Part shown: positions 32,986-41,762 of the stretch, one piece after another
Numbering within the stretch: position 1 is the first letter of the stretch
Layout of the letters: the number at the start of each line of letters is the position of its first letter
Assembly: GCA_020850535.1 (NCBI GenBank)
Contig: JADZEM010000152.1
Location: 1-51,554 of the forward strand
Direction of reading: 5' to 3'
Source: Chloroflexota bacterium
GTDB lineage: Bacteria; Chloroflexota; UBA6077; JACCZL01
DNA: 51,554 bases
The notes under the pieces: model-generated
Told to the model about the DNA's origin: nothing
What the model saw: only the letters and a program-made list of their open reading frames with translations
The model's database searches: none
Position numbers and translations under genes: made by a program

Positions 32986-35900
32986 TGCACCTCAAACGGC
33001 TTGACCTCGTCGGCTTCAAGAGCTTCGCGAACCGGACGACGTTCCTGTTCGAGCCGGGCATCTCGGTGGTGGTCGGGCCGAACGGCTCCGGCAAGAGCAA
33101 CGTCGCGGATGCCGTGCGCTGGGCGCTCGGGGAGCAGAGTCCGCGTGCGATCCGTGGCCGGCGCGGCGAGGACGTCATCTTCGTCGGGTCGCAGGGGCGG
33201 CAGCCGCTCGGGCTGGCCGAAGTCTCGCTGACGCTCGATAACTCCGAGGGGCGCATCCCGCTCGACTACTCGGAAGTGAAGATCACCCGCCGCCTGTACC
33301 GCTCCGGCGAGGCCGAGTACCTCGTCAACGGCTCGAAGGTCCGCCTGCGCGACATCCACCAGTGGCTGATGCACGCCGCGCTCGACGCCGAGGCGTACGT
33401 CGTGGTGGGCCAGGGCAGCGTCGATCAGTTGATCTTGCAGCGGCCCGAGGAACGGCGGGTGGTGATCGACAACGCCGCCGACATCCGCCGTCATCAGGCG
33501 CGGCTGCACGAGACGCGCACCCGGCTGGCCGCGACCGAGGAGAACCTGCTGCGCTGCCGAGCGGTCATCGCCGAGCTGGAGCCGCACGTCATCCGCCTGC
33601 GCGCCCAGGCCGAGCGCGCCGAGCGGGCGAAAGTCCTCCGCGAAGAGCTGGCGCGGCTGGCCGGTCGCTGGCTGCGCCACGCGCTGGCCGGCGCCCGCGC
33701 CGAGCTGACCAGGGCCCGCACAGACGCCGCCGCCGCCCGCCAACAGGCCGAGCGCCAGGAGGCCGAGGTTGCCGACCTCGAACGGCTGGCCCGCGATGCC
33801 GAACACGCCGCCACCGAGGCCGAGACAACGGTCTCCGATCTGGAGCCGAAGCTCGCGGCGGCTCGTGAGGAGGTGGCGCGCGTCGGGCGGGAGCTGGCCC
33901 GCGCCGAGGAGCGGCTGGCCGGGGCCGACGACGCCGAATCTCGCCTGCTGGCCGAGTGGGAGCGGCAGCGCGAGCGTGAGGCTGCCCTCAGCACCGAGCG
34001 CACGACCCTGCTGGCCCAGCAGACGGCCGCCCGCGCCGCCCTGGCCGAGGCCGAGCGGGCGGTGCAGGCCGGTGCGGAGGCTGACCGTGCCGACGACGAG
34101 GCCGCCCGCCGCGCCGACGCCGAGGTGGCGGGGGCACGGCGGCGGCTGGGCGCGTTGGACGGCGAGCTGCGGGGCGCGGCCGGCTCGCTGGACGAGGCTA
34201 CAGGGCGGGTCGAGCGGCTGGAGCGGCGACTGTCCCGCCAGGGCGAGGACGTGGAACGGCTGACCCGTGACCTGGAACGGGTAAGGGGTGAGGCCGCCAC
34301 ACGCGCCGCCGCCGCCGAGAGCGCCGCCGCCGCGCTGCTGGACGCTCGCCGTCGCCGCGAAGCGCTCACGGGGCGGCGCGAGGAGATCCGCCAGCAGCTC
34401 GACCGTCTGCGGGCCGAGCAGCACCGCCTGGCCGGCGACCGTCAGCGGCTGGAGATCGCGCGGCAGGCGGCGGAGGAGAGCGGTAGCGGGCTGAAGGGCG
34501 GCGCTGCGGCGACCCTGCGTGGACGTCTCACGAGCGTGCGCGGGCTGCTGGCTGGCGAGCTGTCCGTGCTCGAACAGCATCGGGCGGCCGTCGAGGCGGC
34601 GCTGGGTGAGCGGGCGCAGGTGGTCGTGCTCGGGGAGAGCGGAGAGCTGCCGACGGCGCTGCAACTGCTCCACGAGCGGGCCAACGAGCGGGTCGGGCTG
34701 GTCAGCGCCGACGATGCAGCGGGCGGCGCGAGCCTGGACCGGCTGCGGGCGGCTGTCGAGGCGTCGCTGGCTGGCCTGGACGATCTGGACATCGCCGGCT
34801 GGGCCGACGATCTCGTCGAGATCGGGCCTGAGCTTGGGGCGGTGGCGCGGCGGGTGCTCGGCAGCACCGTGGTCGTGGCGAACGCCGGGCAGGCCGCCAG
34901 GGCGGCGCGGCGGCTGGCGGCCTCGGCGGATGTGCCGCCGGGCTGGCAGGTGGCCGCGCAAGACGGCGTCCTGGTTCGGGCGACCGGCGAATGGTGGGTC
35001 GGGCGGGACCGGCAGGCCGAGCGGCTGGTGCGGCGACGCTCCGAGCTGCAGCGCGTCCAGGGAGAGCTGGAGGCGGTCGGGGCGGCGCTGGCGGACGTCG
35101 AGCGGCGGCTGGCTGAGACGGATCGCCAGCAGGCCGGGCTGGCCGGCGAGGAACGGGCCGTCCGCGATGCGCTGACCGCCGCCGAGACCGCCGACCGCAA
35201 GGCCGCGCTGGATGCCGGCAACGCGGCGGCGCAGGCCTCGCGACTGGAGCGTGAGCTACGCGAGGCCACGGCGGCCGGCCCGGCGATCGAGGCCGATCTC
35301 GGGCGTGCCCGGCAGCAGCGCGACGGCTCCGGGGCGCGCCGCACCGAGGCCGAGCGGAAGCGGCTGGAGGGCGTCGAAGCGCTGGAACGGGCCGAACGGG
35401 AACAGGGCGCGCTGGCGGCCCGGCTGGCCGAGCGCCGCTCCGAGCGGGCCGGCCGCCAGGCCGATCTCGCGCGCTGCCGCGCCGAAGCCCAGGGCGTGGA
35501 TCAGTTGCTCAATCGCCTCGACGCCGACCTCGCCAACGCTGCCCGCGCGGCCGCTGAGAGCGAGCGGCGGGTGGACGGCGAGCGGCAGCGTCGGCAGGAG
35601 CTGCGGGCGGGGGCCGGAACGCTCCGTCAGGCGCTCAAGGCTGCCGAGGTGGCCGTGCAGCCGCTGCTCGACGCCCTGACCGCTGCCCGCGAGGCCCGCC
35701 AGCAGGCCCGCGCGAAGCGCGCCGCCATCGAGCAGCGGGCCGGCGAGCTACGGGCCGTGGCCCGGTCTGGGCGGACAGTCCTGGAAGCGGCGGCCATCGC
35801 GGAGAGCCGCGCCGGCGACCGCCTGGAGCGGGTCCGCCGTGAAGCCCAGGAGTACGTGGACGACCTGGCCGGCCTGGACGACACGATCCAGCTGCGGCTC

Positions 35901-36677
35901 GACCTGGGCGACGAACCGACAGGTGAGCGCGAGGAGGAGCCCGAGGAGGCCGGTCCGCCGTTCGACCCGGATGCTGCCCGCCGCCGGATGACGACCTTGC
36001 GCCGCGAGCTGCGCTCCATCGGCGACGTCGGCGAGGCCACGCTGCTCGAGTTCCGCGAGTTGAGCGAACGACACGCGTTCCTGGTGACCCAGACGGCTGA
36101 CCTGGAGCAGGCCGGCACGGAGCTGCAGGGCGTCATGGAAGAGCTGACCGGGCTGATGAAGGACGCCTTCGACACGGCGTTCGCGCGGGTCAACGTGGCG
36201 TTCGGGGAGTACTTCGCACGGCTGTTCGCGGGCGGGCACGCCGAGCTGGTGCTGAGCAAACCGGACGAGGTGCTGGAAAGCGGCGTGGACATCGTGGCGC
36301 GCCCGCCCGGCAAGCGGCTCCAGCCGCTGGTGAGCCTGTCCGGGGGCGAGCGGGCGCTGACGATGGTGGCCTTGATCTTCGCCTTGCTGAAGGCGAACCC
36401 GGCCCCGTTCTGCGTGCTGGACGAGGTTGACGCCGCCCTGGACGAGTCGAACGTGCGCCGGTTCACTGCCGTCCTGAACGAGCTGAGCGACCGCACCCAG
36501 TTCGTGGTCGTGTCCCACAACCGCGCCACGATGGAGTCGGCCCAGTCGCTGTATGGGATCTCGATGGACACGGTCGGCGTGAGCACGGTGGTGTCGCTCA
36601 AGCTGCCCGCACAGGAGACGCCGGCCGTCGAGACGAATGGCGCATCCTCGGCCCAGCCTGCGACCGCCGCCATCTGA
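32985..36677 (+). CDS. smc: Chromosome segregation protein SMC
   Basis: 1230 residues. The N-terminal ATPase half has Walker A GPNGSGKSN (31-39). Two very long Ala/Glu/Arg-rich coiled coils (about 170-500 and 670-1000) flank a hinge at about 505-668 (VRGLLAGELSVLEQH, QVVVLGESGELPTALQLL). The C-terminal half has the ABC signature LSGGERALT (about 1118) and Walker B FCVLDEVDAALDESN (about 1137). It forms the bacterial condensin that organises the chromosome. The ATG overlaps the rnc stop as TGATG; rnc-smc is a common gene order. Confidence 0.96.
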   Translation: MHLKRLDLVGFKSFANRTTFLFEPGISVVVGPNGSGKSNVADAVRWALGEQSPRAIRGRRGEDVIFVGSQGRQPLGLAEVSLTLDNSEGRIPLDYSEVKITRRLYRSGEAEYLVNGSKVRLRDIHQWLMHAALDAEAYVVVGQGSVDQLILQRPEERRVVIDNAADIRRHQARLHETRTRLAATEENLLRCRAVIAELEPHVIRLRAQAERAERAKVLREELARLAGRWLRHALAGARAELTRARTDAAAARQQAERQEAEVADLERLARDAEHAATEAETTVSDLEPKLAAAREEVARVGRELARAEERLAGADDAESRLLAEWERQREREAALSTERTTLLAQQTAARAALAEAERAVQAGAEADRADDEAARRADAEVAGARRRLGALDGELRGAAGSLDEATGRVERLERRLSRQGEDVERLTRDLERVRGEAATRAAAAESAAAALLDARRRREALTGRREEIRQQLDRLRAEQHRLAGDRQRLEIARQAAEESGSGLKGGAAATLRGRLTSVRGLLAGELSVLEQHRAAVEAALGERAQVVVLGESGELPTALQLLHERANERVGLVSADDAAGGASLDRLRAAVEASLAGLDDLDIAGWADDLVEIGPELGAVARRVLGSTVVVANAGQAARAARRLAASADVPPGWQVAAQDGVLVRATGEWWVGRDRQAERLVRRRSELQRVQGELEAVGAALADVERRLAETDRQQAGLAGEERAVRDALTAAETADRKAALDAGNAAAQASRLERELREATAAGPAIEADLGRARQQRDGSGARRTEAERKRLEGVEALERAEREQGALAARLAERRSERAGRQADLARCRAEAQGVDQLLNRLDADLANAARAAAESERRVDGERQRRQELRAGAGTLRQALKAAEVAVQPLLDALTAAREARQQARAKRAAIEQRAGELRAVARSGRTVLEAAAIAESRAGDRLERVRREAQEYVDDLAGLDDTIQLRLDLGDEPTGEREEEPEEAGPPFDPDAARRRMTTLRRELRSIGDVGEATLLEFRELSERHAFLVTQTADLEQAGTELQGVMEELTGLMKDAFDTAFARVNVAFGEYFARLFAGGHAELVLSKPDEVLESGVDIVARPPGKRLQPLVSLSGGERALTMVALIFALLKANPAPFCVLDEVDAALDESNVRRFTAVLNELSDRTQFVVVSHNRATMESAQSLYGISMDTVGVSTVVSLKLPAQETPAVETNGASSAQPATAAI

Positions 36678-36702
36678 GCGCGGGCCACGTGAACGGCGCT
36701 GC

Positions 36703-36810
36703 CAGGCCGATTGCATGCTCGTTGGTGTTCCCATACTGTCGTGAGACGCGCAGTCGGGAGTTTCAAGCCCCGACGACGCTGCACGGTGCACCCAGCATGC
36801 AATCGCCCTG
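36703..36810. repeat. Short MITE-like copy (internally deleted)
   Basis: Ends CAGGCCGATTGCATG and CATGCAATCGCCCTG are well kept. Of the inside, only the TTTCAAGCCCCGACGACGCTGC block remains, as in the 3733-3825 copy. Confidence 0.85.
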
Positions 36811-36916
36811 GGCGCTGCTGGCCCTGCCCCCAGGAGGGGCCGGCCGACGTGCTATGGTTCCGCCGGTTCTTGCGTGTACCCGCATCGTCGCTCGTTCGCG
36901 CGCTGGAGTTGGCGCT

Positions 36917-37699
36917 GTGGAGCTGCTGCAAGGCATCGATCTGGGATACATTGTGCTGCTGTTCGGCGTTGGCCTGACGTGCGGCTTCCTCTCGGGGATC
37001 GTCGGGATGGGCGGCGCACTGCTGCTGGTGCCGGCCCTGGCGTTCGTCGGCGGCATCCCGTTCAAGCTTGCCACGGGCATCGCGGCGCTGCACGGCCTCG
37101 CCGTCGGCGTGTTCGCCTATCTCGTGCACGGCCGGTACGGCGCGGTGGACGGCCGGATCGGCGTGGCGGCCGGGATCGCCAGCGTCGCCGGCGGGCTGAT
37201 CGGCGCGGCGATCTCCGGCTGGGTTGACGCCTTCGCCGTGAAGCTGATCTACCTTGCGGCGGCCACGCTCTCGCTGATCCTTTTGCTGGTCAAGGTCGGC
37301 GGCGCATCCGCGCGCGTCCAGCGGCGCGTGCCCCGCGTCTACACGAAGGCGGCGGCGTTCGGCATGTTCACGGGCGTGATCGCTGGCAACATCGGGGCGG
37401 GCGGCACCTTCATGGTGATCCCGCTCTTTCGAGCGGCCTTGAAGATGCCGATCCACCGCGCCATCGGCACCAGCATGCTGGTCTCGATCTTTACGGCGGT
37501 CGCCTCGACCAGCGGCAAGGCGCTGATGGGGCAGGTGCCGTGGACCCAGGCGGCCATCGTGGTCACGGGCAGCGCGCTGGGCACGATGGTTGGAGCCCGC
37601 CTGACGCGGCGGATTCCGTCGGGGCCGTTGCGCTGGCTGCTGATCGGGATGCTGCTCCTGCTGCTCGCGCGGACGGCCGCCGACCTGTTCATTGGGTGA
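36917..37699 (+). CDS. TauE/SafE-family membrane permease
   Basis: 260 residues with about eight hydrophobic helices in two similar halves. Each half starts with a glycine-rich GxxxGIVGMGGALLLVPAL- or GVIAGNIGAGGTFMVIPLF-type motif, the hallmark of the TauE/SafE group thought to export sulfite, sulfonates or related organic anions. GTG 36917 is chosen because the earlier frame translates repeat sequence; GGAG lies about 9 nt upstream. It is convergent with the ABC exporter gene across a 42-bp gap. The substrate is unknown. Confidence 0.85.
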   Translation: MELLQGIDLGYIVLLFGVGLTCGFLSGIVGMGGALLLVPALAFVGGIPFKLATGIAALHGLAVGVFAYLVHGRYGAVDGRIGVAAGIASVAGGLIGAAISGWVDAFAVKLIYLAAATLSLILLLVKVGGASARVQRRVPRVYTKAAAFGMFTGVIAGNIGAGGTFMVIPLFRAALKMPIHRAIGTSMLVSIFTAVASTSGKALMGQVPWTQAAIVVTGSALGTMVGARLTRRIPSGPLRWLLIGMLLLLLARTAADLFIG

Positions 37700-37741
37700 G
37701 ACCCCGACGCGGGGCGTGAGCAGGGGCCGTCGCGCGTCCGC

Positions 37742-38977
37742 TCAGCCCAGGCCGGAGACGTGTTCGAAGCGCACGGGCACGCGCACGAGGTCGTCGCGGT
37801 CCACGACGTAGCCGTTGCTGCCGGCCGTCACCGGCACCATGAAGTCGGCGGCCACCCCCAGCGAGTCGTACAGCGCGACGCCGTCCGGCCCACGGATCTC
37901 CAGCGCCACGGAGTAGAGGCCGGGCTGGATCGGCGGCCCGTCGAAGACGGCCTCGAGGACGCCCTCGCCGTCGACCGTTTCGGGGATATCTGACGCGTGG
38001 GTGTCGCCCGCGCAGACGCTGACGCCGAAGCGCGGGGCCCGGATCAGGACGCGGAAGATCGGGCGCTCCAGGGGGCGAAACGTCTTGTAGGCGGCGCGGA
38101 TGCGGATCGGCTCGCCGGGCTGGAAGACGTCGGTCTGGCGGCCGGAGTGGTCGAGCAACTGGACCGTCGTGAAGCGGGCGTCGCCAGAGCCGCCGCGCGT
38201 CTCGGTGCGGTCGCGGGCGCCCTGCTCGGCGGCGGCGCGCGCGTTCACGTCGTCGAGGTACTGTGCCACGATCTCGTCGGTCGGGCCGAGTGCTTTGACC
38301 TCGCCCTTCTCCAGCCAGAGTACCTGCTTGCAGAGTCCCCGCACGTTGCCGAGATCGTGCGACACCAGGATGACCGTCTTGCCGCTCTGGACGAGGCCGC
38401 GCATAGCGTCGATAGCCTTGCGCTGAAAGGCAGTGTCGCCGACGGCCAGCACCTCGTCCACCAGCAGCACGTCAGGGTCGCTGTGCGCTGCCACGCCGAA
38501 GCCGAGCCGTGCGTACATCCCCGAGGAGTACCACTTGACGGGCGTGTCCACGAACTTCTCGATGCCGGTGAACGTGACGATCTCGTCCAGGCGGCTGGCG
38601 ATCTCCTTGAAGCTGAGGCCGAGAATCGCGCCGTGGAGGAAGATGTTCTCGCGGCCGGTCAGTTCGGCGTGGAAGCCAGCGCCAAGCTCGATCAGCGAGA
38701 TGACCTTGCCGGCCACCAGCACCCGTCCGGCCGTCGGCCAGGTGACGCGCGAGAGCAGCTTGAGGATGGTCGTCTTGCCGGCCCCGTTGGAGCCGAGCAT
38801 CCCGAGGCTGTCGCCCTCCTGCAGCTCAAAGGAGACATCGTTGAGCGCCCAGTGCTTCGGACGGCCGCTCTCCTTGCCCACAGCCTTGCCAGCCCAGGCT
38901 GCGAACAACTGGGTGAACTGGCGCTGCCGCCCGATCTTGTAGACTTTGGAGACGTTCTCAAACCGTACGGCGAACAT
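37742..38977 (-). CDS. wzt: Polysaccharide ABC exporter, ATP-binding subunit with Wzt C-domain
   Basis: 411 residues. The ABC ATPase has Walker A GSNGAGKTT (62-70), signature YSSGMYARLGFGVA and Walker B DVLLVDEVLAVGD. The C-terminal 140 residues form a beta-sandwich (VFQPGEPIRIRAAYK, PGLYSVALEIRGPDG) like the Wzt carbohydrate-binding domain, which reads the finished end of the glycan before export. This domain shows that the exporter works on a capped polysaccharide. It pairs with the permease gene upstream on the same strand, although 419 bp of repeats now separate them. Confidence 0.92.
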   Translation of the reverse strand: MFAVRFENVSKVYKIGRQRQFTQLFAAWAGKAVGKESGRPKHWALNDVSFELQEGDSLGMLGSNGAGKTTILKLLSRVTWPTAGRVLVAGKVISLIELGAGFHAELTGRENIFLHGAILGLSFKEIASRLDEIVTFTGIEKFVDTPVKWYSSGMYARLGFGVAAHSDPDVLLVDEVLAVGDTAFQRKAIDAMRGLVQSGKTVILVSHDLGNVRGLCKQVLWLEKGEVKALGPTDEIVAQYLDDVNARAAAEQGARDRTETRGGSGDARFTTVQLLDHSGRQTDVFQPGEPIRIRAAYKTFRPLERPIFRVLIRAPRFGVSVCAGDTHASDIPETVDGEGVLEAVFDGPPIQPGLYSVALEIRGPDGVALYDSLGVAADFMVPVTAGSNGYVVDRDDLVRVPVRFEHVSGLG

Positions 38978-38986
38978 GGGTCACCC

Positions 38987-39028
38987 AGGAGGCGGAAGGC
39001 GGTGAACAGGAGGCGGAAGGCGGTGAAC
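38987..39028. repeat. Two direct copies of a 21-bp unit
   Basis: AGGCGGAAGGCGGTGAAC occurs twice in a row, and a third degenerate copy (AGGCGGTAGGCAGGAA) follows. It lies directly upstream of the wzt start. Confidence 0.75.
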
Positions 39029-39106
39029 AGTAGGCGGTAGGCAGGAATCGGCGAGCGGCAGGCGGGAGGAAGTTGGCAGCGGCCCGGTACGCGACGATGC
39101 ACCAGA

Positions 39107-39184
39107 TGTCATCCTGAGCGCAGCGAAGGATCTCCCAACCTTGACGGTCAGTTTGGGAGATCCTTCGCTACGCTCAGGATGACA
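39107..39184. repeat. Inverted repeat of the GTCATCCTGAGCGCAGCG family
   Basis: TGTCATCCTGAGCGCAGCG...CTCCCAA is mirrored by TTGGGAG...CTCAGGATGACA with one mismatch and a GACGGTCAG-type centre. It is the same family as 878-1052. Confidence 0.85.
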
Positions 39185-39348
39185 GATGAGTGTGGCCGTG
39201 CTGCGCTCAGGATGACAGACAGATGTGGCCGTGCTGCGCTCAGGATGACAGACAGGTGTGGCCGTGCTGCGCTCAGGATGACATTTGGGTGTGGCCGTGC
39301 TGCGCTCAGGATGACAGACAGATGTGGCCGCGCTGCGCTCAGGATGAC
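39185..39348. repeat. Five tandem copies of a ~33-bp unit
   Basis: TGTGGCCGTGCTGCGCTCAG followed by GATGACAGACAGA recurs about every 33 bp. It looks like serial duplication of the right end of the adjacent inverted repeat. There are no unique spacers, so it is not a CRISPR array. Confidence 0.88.
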
Positions 39349-39396
39349 GCGCTGGTCCGGTCATGGGTCGTACGGAAACTGCCACTGACCACACGC

Positions 39397-40269
39397 TCAA
39401 ATGATGTCTGCGAACGCGCGCTCGGCGCGCTTGAAGTACAGGTAGGCCACGACCAGGATGATGATCGACATCACCGTTGACACGCCCAGCAGGCTCCAGT
39501 CCGGGGCGCGCCCGTGGGCCACCGCCGAGCGGAAGGCGTCGATGATGCCGACCATCGGGTTCAGCATGTAGATCGGCCAGAGGGCGGCGGGGATCGCGTC
39601 GCGGACCAGCGAGAGGGCGTACGACACGGGCGTCAGGTAGAGCCAGACTTGCAGGCCCAGCGTCACGACCGGCGCGATGTCCCGAAACGACACGTGCAGC
39701 GCCGACGTGATCAGCGACAGGCCCAGGATCAGCATCACCTGGACCAGCACCAGGACCGGCACCAGGAGCAGCCATGCTGTCGGCGTGATGCCGTACCAGA
39801 CCAGCATGCCGGCCAGCACCAGCGCCGCCGCCAGGAAGTCCACGAACCGCGCCCCGACCTGCGAGATCACAATCACCTCGCGCGGGAAGTACGTCTTGGT
39901 GACCACGCTCCGCTGGCTGACCAGCCCGATGGTCGCCGTGGTCAGGGCGTTGGCCAGGAACGTCCAGGGCACCAGCGCCGTGTAGGAGAAGATCGGGTAG
40001 GGCAGGCCGTCGGACGGCAGCCGGGCGAAGCGCCCGAACACCAGGCTGAAGACCACCATGAACGCCAGCGGCTGCACGATGGCCCAGCCGATCCCCAGCA
40101 AGGACTGCCGGTAGCGGGCCTTGATCTCGCGCTGCGTCAGGGCAAAGACCAGCTCACGGTACTCCCAGAGCTGGAGCAGCGCGCTCGGGGCGAACCGGGC
40201 CTCGCTGTCCACCACCATGATGCGCTTCGGGTGGGCGGCCTGGATCGCCTGCAACGTCTGTGCGCTCAC
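39397..40269 (-). CDS. wzm: Polysaccharide ABC exporter, permease subunit (Wzm-like)
   Basis: 290 residues with an amphipathic N-terminus (LWEYRELVFALTQREIKARYRQSLLGIGWAIVQP), which is the signature of ABC-2 polysaccharide permeases, and about six membrane helices. It forms the membrane channel that moves lipid-linked glycan out, driven by the Wzt ATPase. The GTG start overlaps the stop of the upstream GT-B gene (GTGA), so translation is coupled. Repeats fill the 419 bp between it and wzt. Confidence 0.92.
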   Translation of the reverse strand: MSAQTLQAIQAAHPKRIMVVDSEARFAPSALLQLWEYRELVFALTQREIKARYRQSLLGIGWAIVQPLAFMVVFSLVFGRFARLPSDGLPYPIFSYTALVPWTFLANALTTATIGLVSQRSVVTKTYFPREVIVISQVGARFVDFLAAALVLAGMLVWYGITPTAWLLLVPVLVLVQVMLILGLSLITSALHVSFRDIAPVVTLGLQVWLYLTPVSYALSLVRDAIPAALWPIYMLNPMVGIIDAFRSAVAHGRAPDWSLLGVSTVMSIIILVVAYLYFKRAERAFADII

Positions 40270-41762
40270 GGGAGGCTCGCCAGCCTGTCCAGGACGAAGG
40301 CGGCGACGCGCTCGGCGGACTGGCCGTCTACCCGATGGCAGAGGTCCGTCGCGGCGCGCGCGCGGCCGGCGGCGTCACGGGTCGGATCGTTCAGGTAGGC
40401 TGCCATCTCGTCGATCATGGCCGCCGGCGAGGGCGCTACCCGCACCGCTCCGATCTCCACCAGCGGCTTGTAGTGGGTGTACTGGTAGAACCGCTTCGCC
40501 GAGTCCAGGAACGGCTTCTCGTCGTGGCCGTCGAAGGCGATGTTCACGACCGGCGTGTCCAGCACCGCCGCCTCGATGGCGATGGTGCTGGCGACGTTGA
40601 CGATCGCGTCGCTGTGCTTGAGCGTGTTCGCCAGGTGCAGCCGATTGTCGCGGCTCGGGTCCACGTTCGAGCCTTCGGCCACGATGGTCTGCTCGAACGG
40701 CTTCTCCACGATCACATCCGGCTGGCCCACGAAGCGCTCGTACTTGCCGATGTCGTCGCGGGGGTGGACGCGCACCAGCAGCTGAGTCGGTCCGCCGAAC
40801 CGGCCGCTCCGCATCGCCGCCACGATCTCGTCGATCACCACGTCGTGGTAGGTGTACAGGACCGGCGGGATCGTCGTCAGGCTGATCAGCTTCTTGCCAG
40901 GATCGGCCCCGATCCGCTGGCAGAACGCCTCGCGGGTCGTGAAGCTGTCCGGGCGAGCGTAGATGTCGAACTGGGGGACGCCCGCCACGCAGACCTGCCC
41001 TGGCTTGTACTTGTGGATGGTGACTGCCTGCTGCTTCATCGTCTCGTTCCAGACGGTCAGGCCGGCCACCCGGCGCAGTGGGGCGGTCTTGGTGGTGAAG
41101 TGGTCCCAGGAGAGGTCAATCGCCAGGATCGGGACGCCCTCCGCGTCAGCCCGGCCCATCAGCGGACCCTCGCCGAAGTAGATGCCCGTCGTCGGGGTCA
41201 GCACCAGGGCCGGCCGCTCCCGCCGAAACAGCGCGTCGTACTTCTTGCCGAGCGTGGCGACGTCCAGCACCTTGAACAGGAACGGCAGCGAGAGTGGCAG
41301 CTTCGCGATCGCGCCGAGGGCCAGCCGCACACCGCGCGTCTTGGGCGCATCCAGCCCGCCACGGTCCAGGTAGCGAACCTCGCGGCCAAGCTCTAGCTGC
41401 CGCTCGCGAGCCACCCGAATCCGCATGCTCTCCGTGGGCATCGTCTTGACGTACTTCTCCTGGAGAATTCGGATGATGCGGCGCTCGACAAAGCCCGGCT
41501 CATGCGGCTGCAATTCGGCGAACGCGACCTTCGGGCCGCCGTGCTCCTCGCGGAAGGCGGCCTCGCGGACCAGTGGCGAGAGGATGACGATCTTGCCGAG
41601 CAGCGGCGACTCGCGCAGCAGCCGGAAGACGTCCGTCCGCAGCATGTTCGCGGCGGCCGTCCCGGAGGGGACGCAGAGAAAGACGGTCCTCGGATTGCCC
41701 CCCCTCGCCCCTTGAGGGCGAGGGGGCTGGGGGGTGAGGAGTGAACTCCCCGTATCAGCCAT
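40266..41762 (-). CDS. GT-B-like surface-glycan transferase with repeat-derived N-terminus
   Basis: 498 residues. LVLTPTTGIYFGEGPLMGRA, GVPILAIDLSWDHFTTK, CVAGVPQFDIYAR and a late HSDAIVNVASTIAIEAAVLDTPVVNIAFDG give the two-Rossmann pattern of GT-B or CDP-glycerol-transferase-like enzymes, which probably add a sugar or glycerol phosphate. The first 20 residues (MADTGSSLLTPQPPRPQGAR) are translated from the palindrome at 41698-41742, so the original start was replaced. ATG 41762 overlaps the epimerase stop by 8 bp. The acceptor is unknown. Confidence 0.7.
   Translation of the reverse strand: MADTGSSLLTPQPPRPQGARGGNPRTVFLCVPSGTAAANMLRTDVFRLLRESPLLGKIVILSPLVREAAFREEHGGPKVAFAELQPHEPGFVERRIIRILQEKYVKTMPTESMRIRVARERQLELGREVRYLDRGGLDAPKTRGVRLALGAIAKLPLSLPFLFKVLDVATLGKKYDALFRRERPALVLTPTTGIYFGEGPLMGRADAEGVPILAIDLSWDHFTTKTAPLRRVAGLTVWNETMKQQAVTIHKYKPGQVCVAGVPQFDIYARPDSFTTREAFCQRIGADPGKKLISLTTIPPVLYTYHDVVIDEIVAAMRSGRFGGPTQLLVRVHPRDDIGKYERFVGQPDVIVEKPFEQTIVAEGSNVDPSRDNRLHLANTLKHSDAIVNVASTIAIEAAVLDTPVVNIAFDGHDEKPFLDSAKRFYQYTHYKPLVEIGAVRVAPSPAAMIDEMAAYLNDPTRDAAGRARAATDLCHRVDGQSAERVAAFVLDRLASLP
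41698..41742. repeat. Palindromic repeat at the start of the GT-B gene
   Basis: CCCCCTCGCCC and GGGCGAGGGGG form an 11-bp stem over CTTGA, followed by the family's GGCTGGGGGGTGAGGA tail. It is translated as part of the N-terminus of the GT-B-like protein. Confidence 0.85.

Noticed and set aside
39185-39348. Tandem array resembling a CRISPR
   Set aside because: The repeats are contiguous copies of one unit with no unique spacers and no cas genes nearby.
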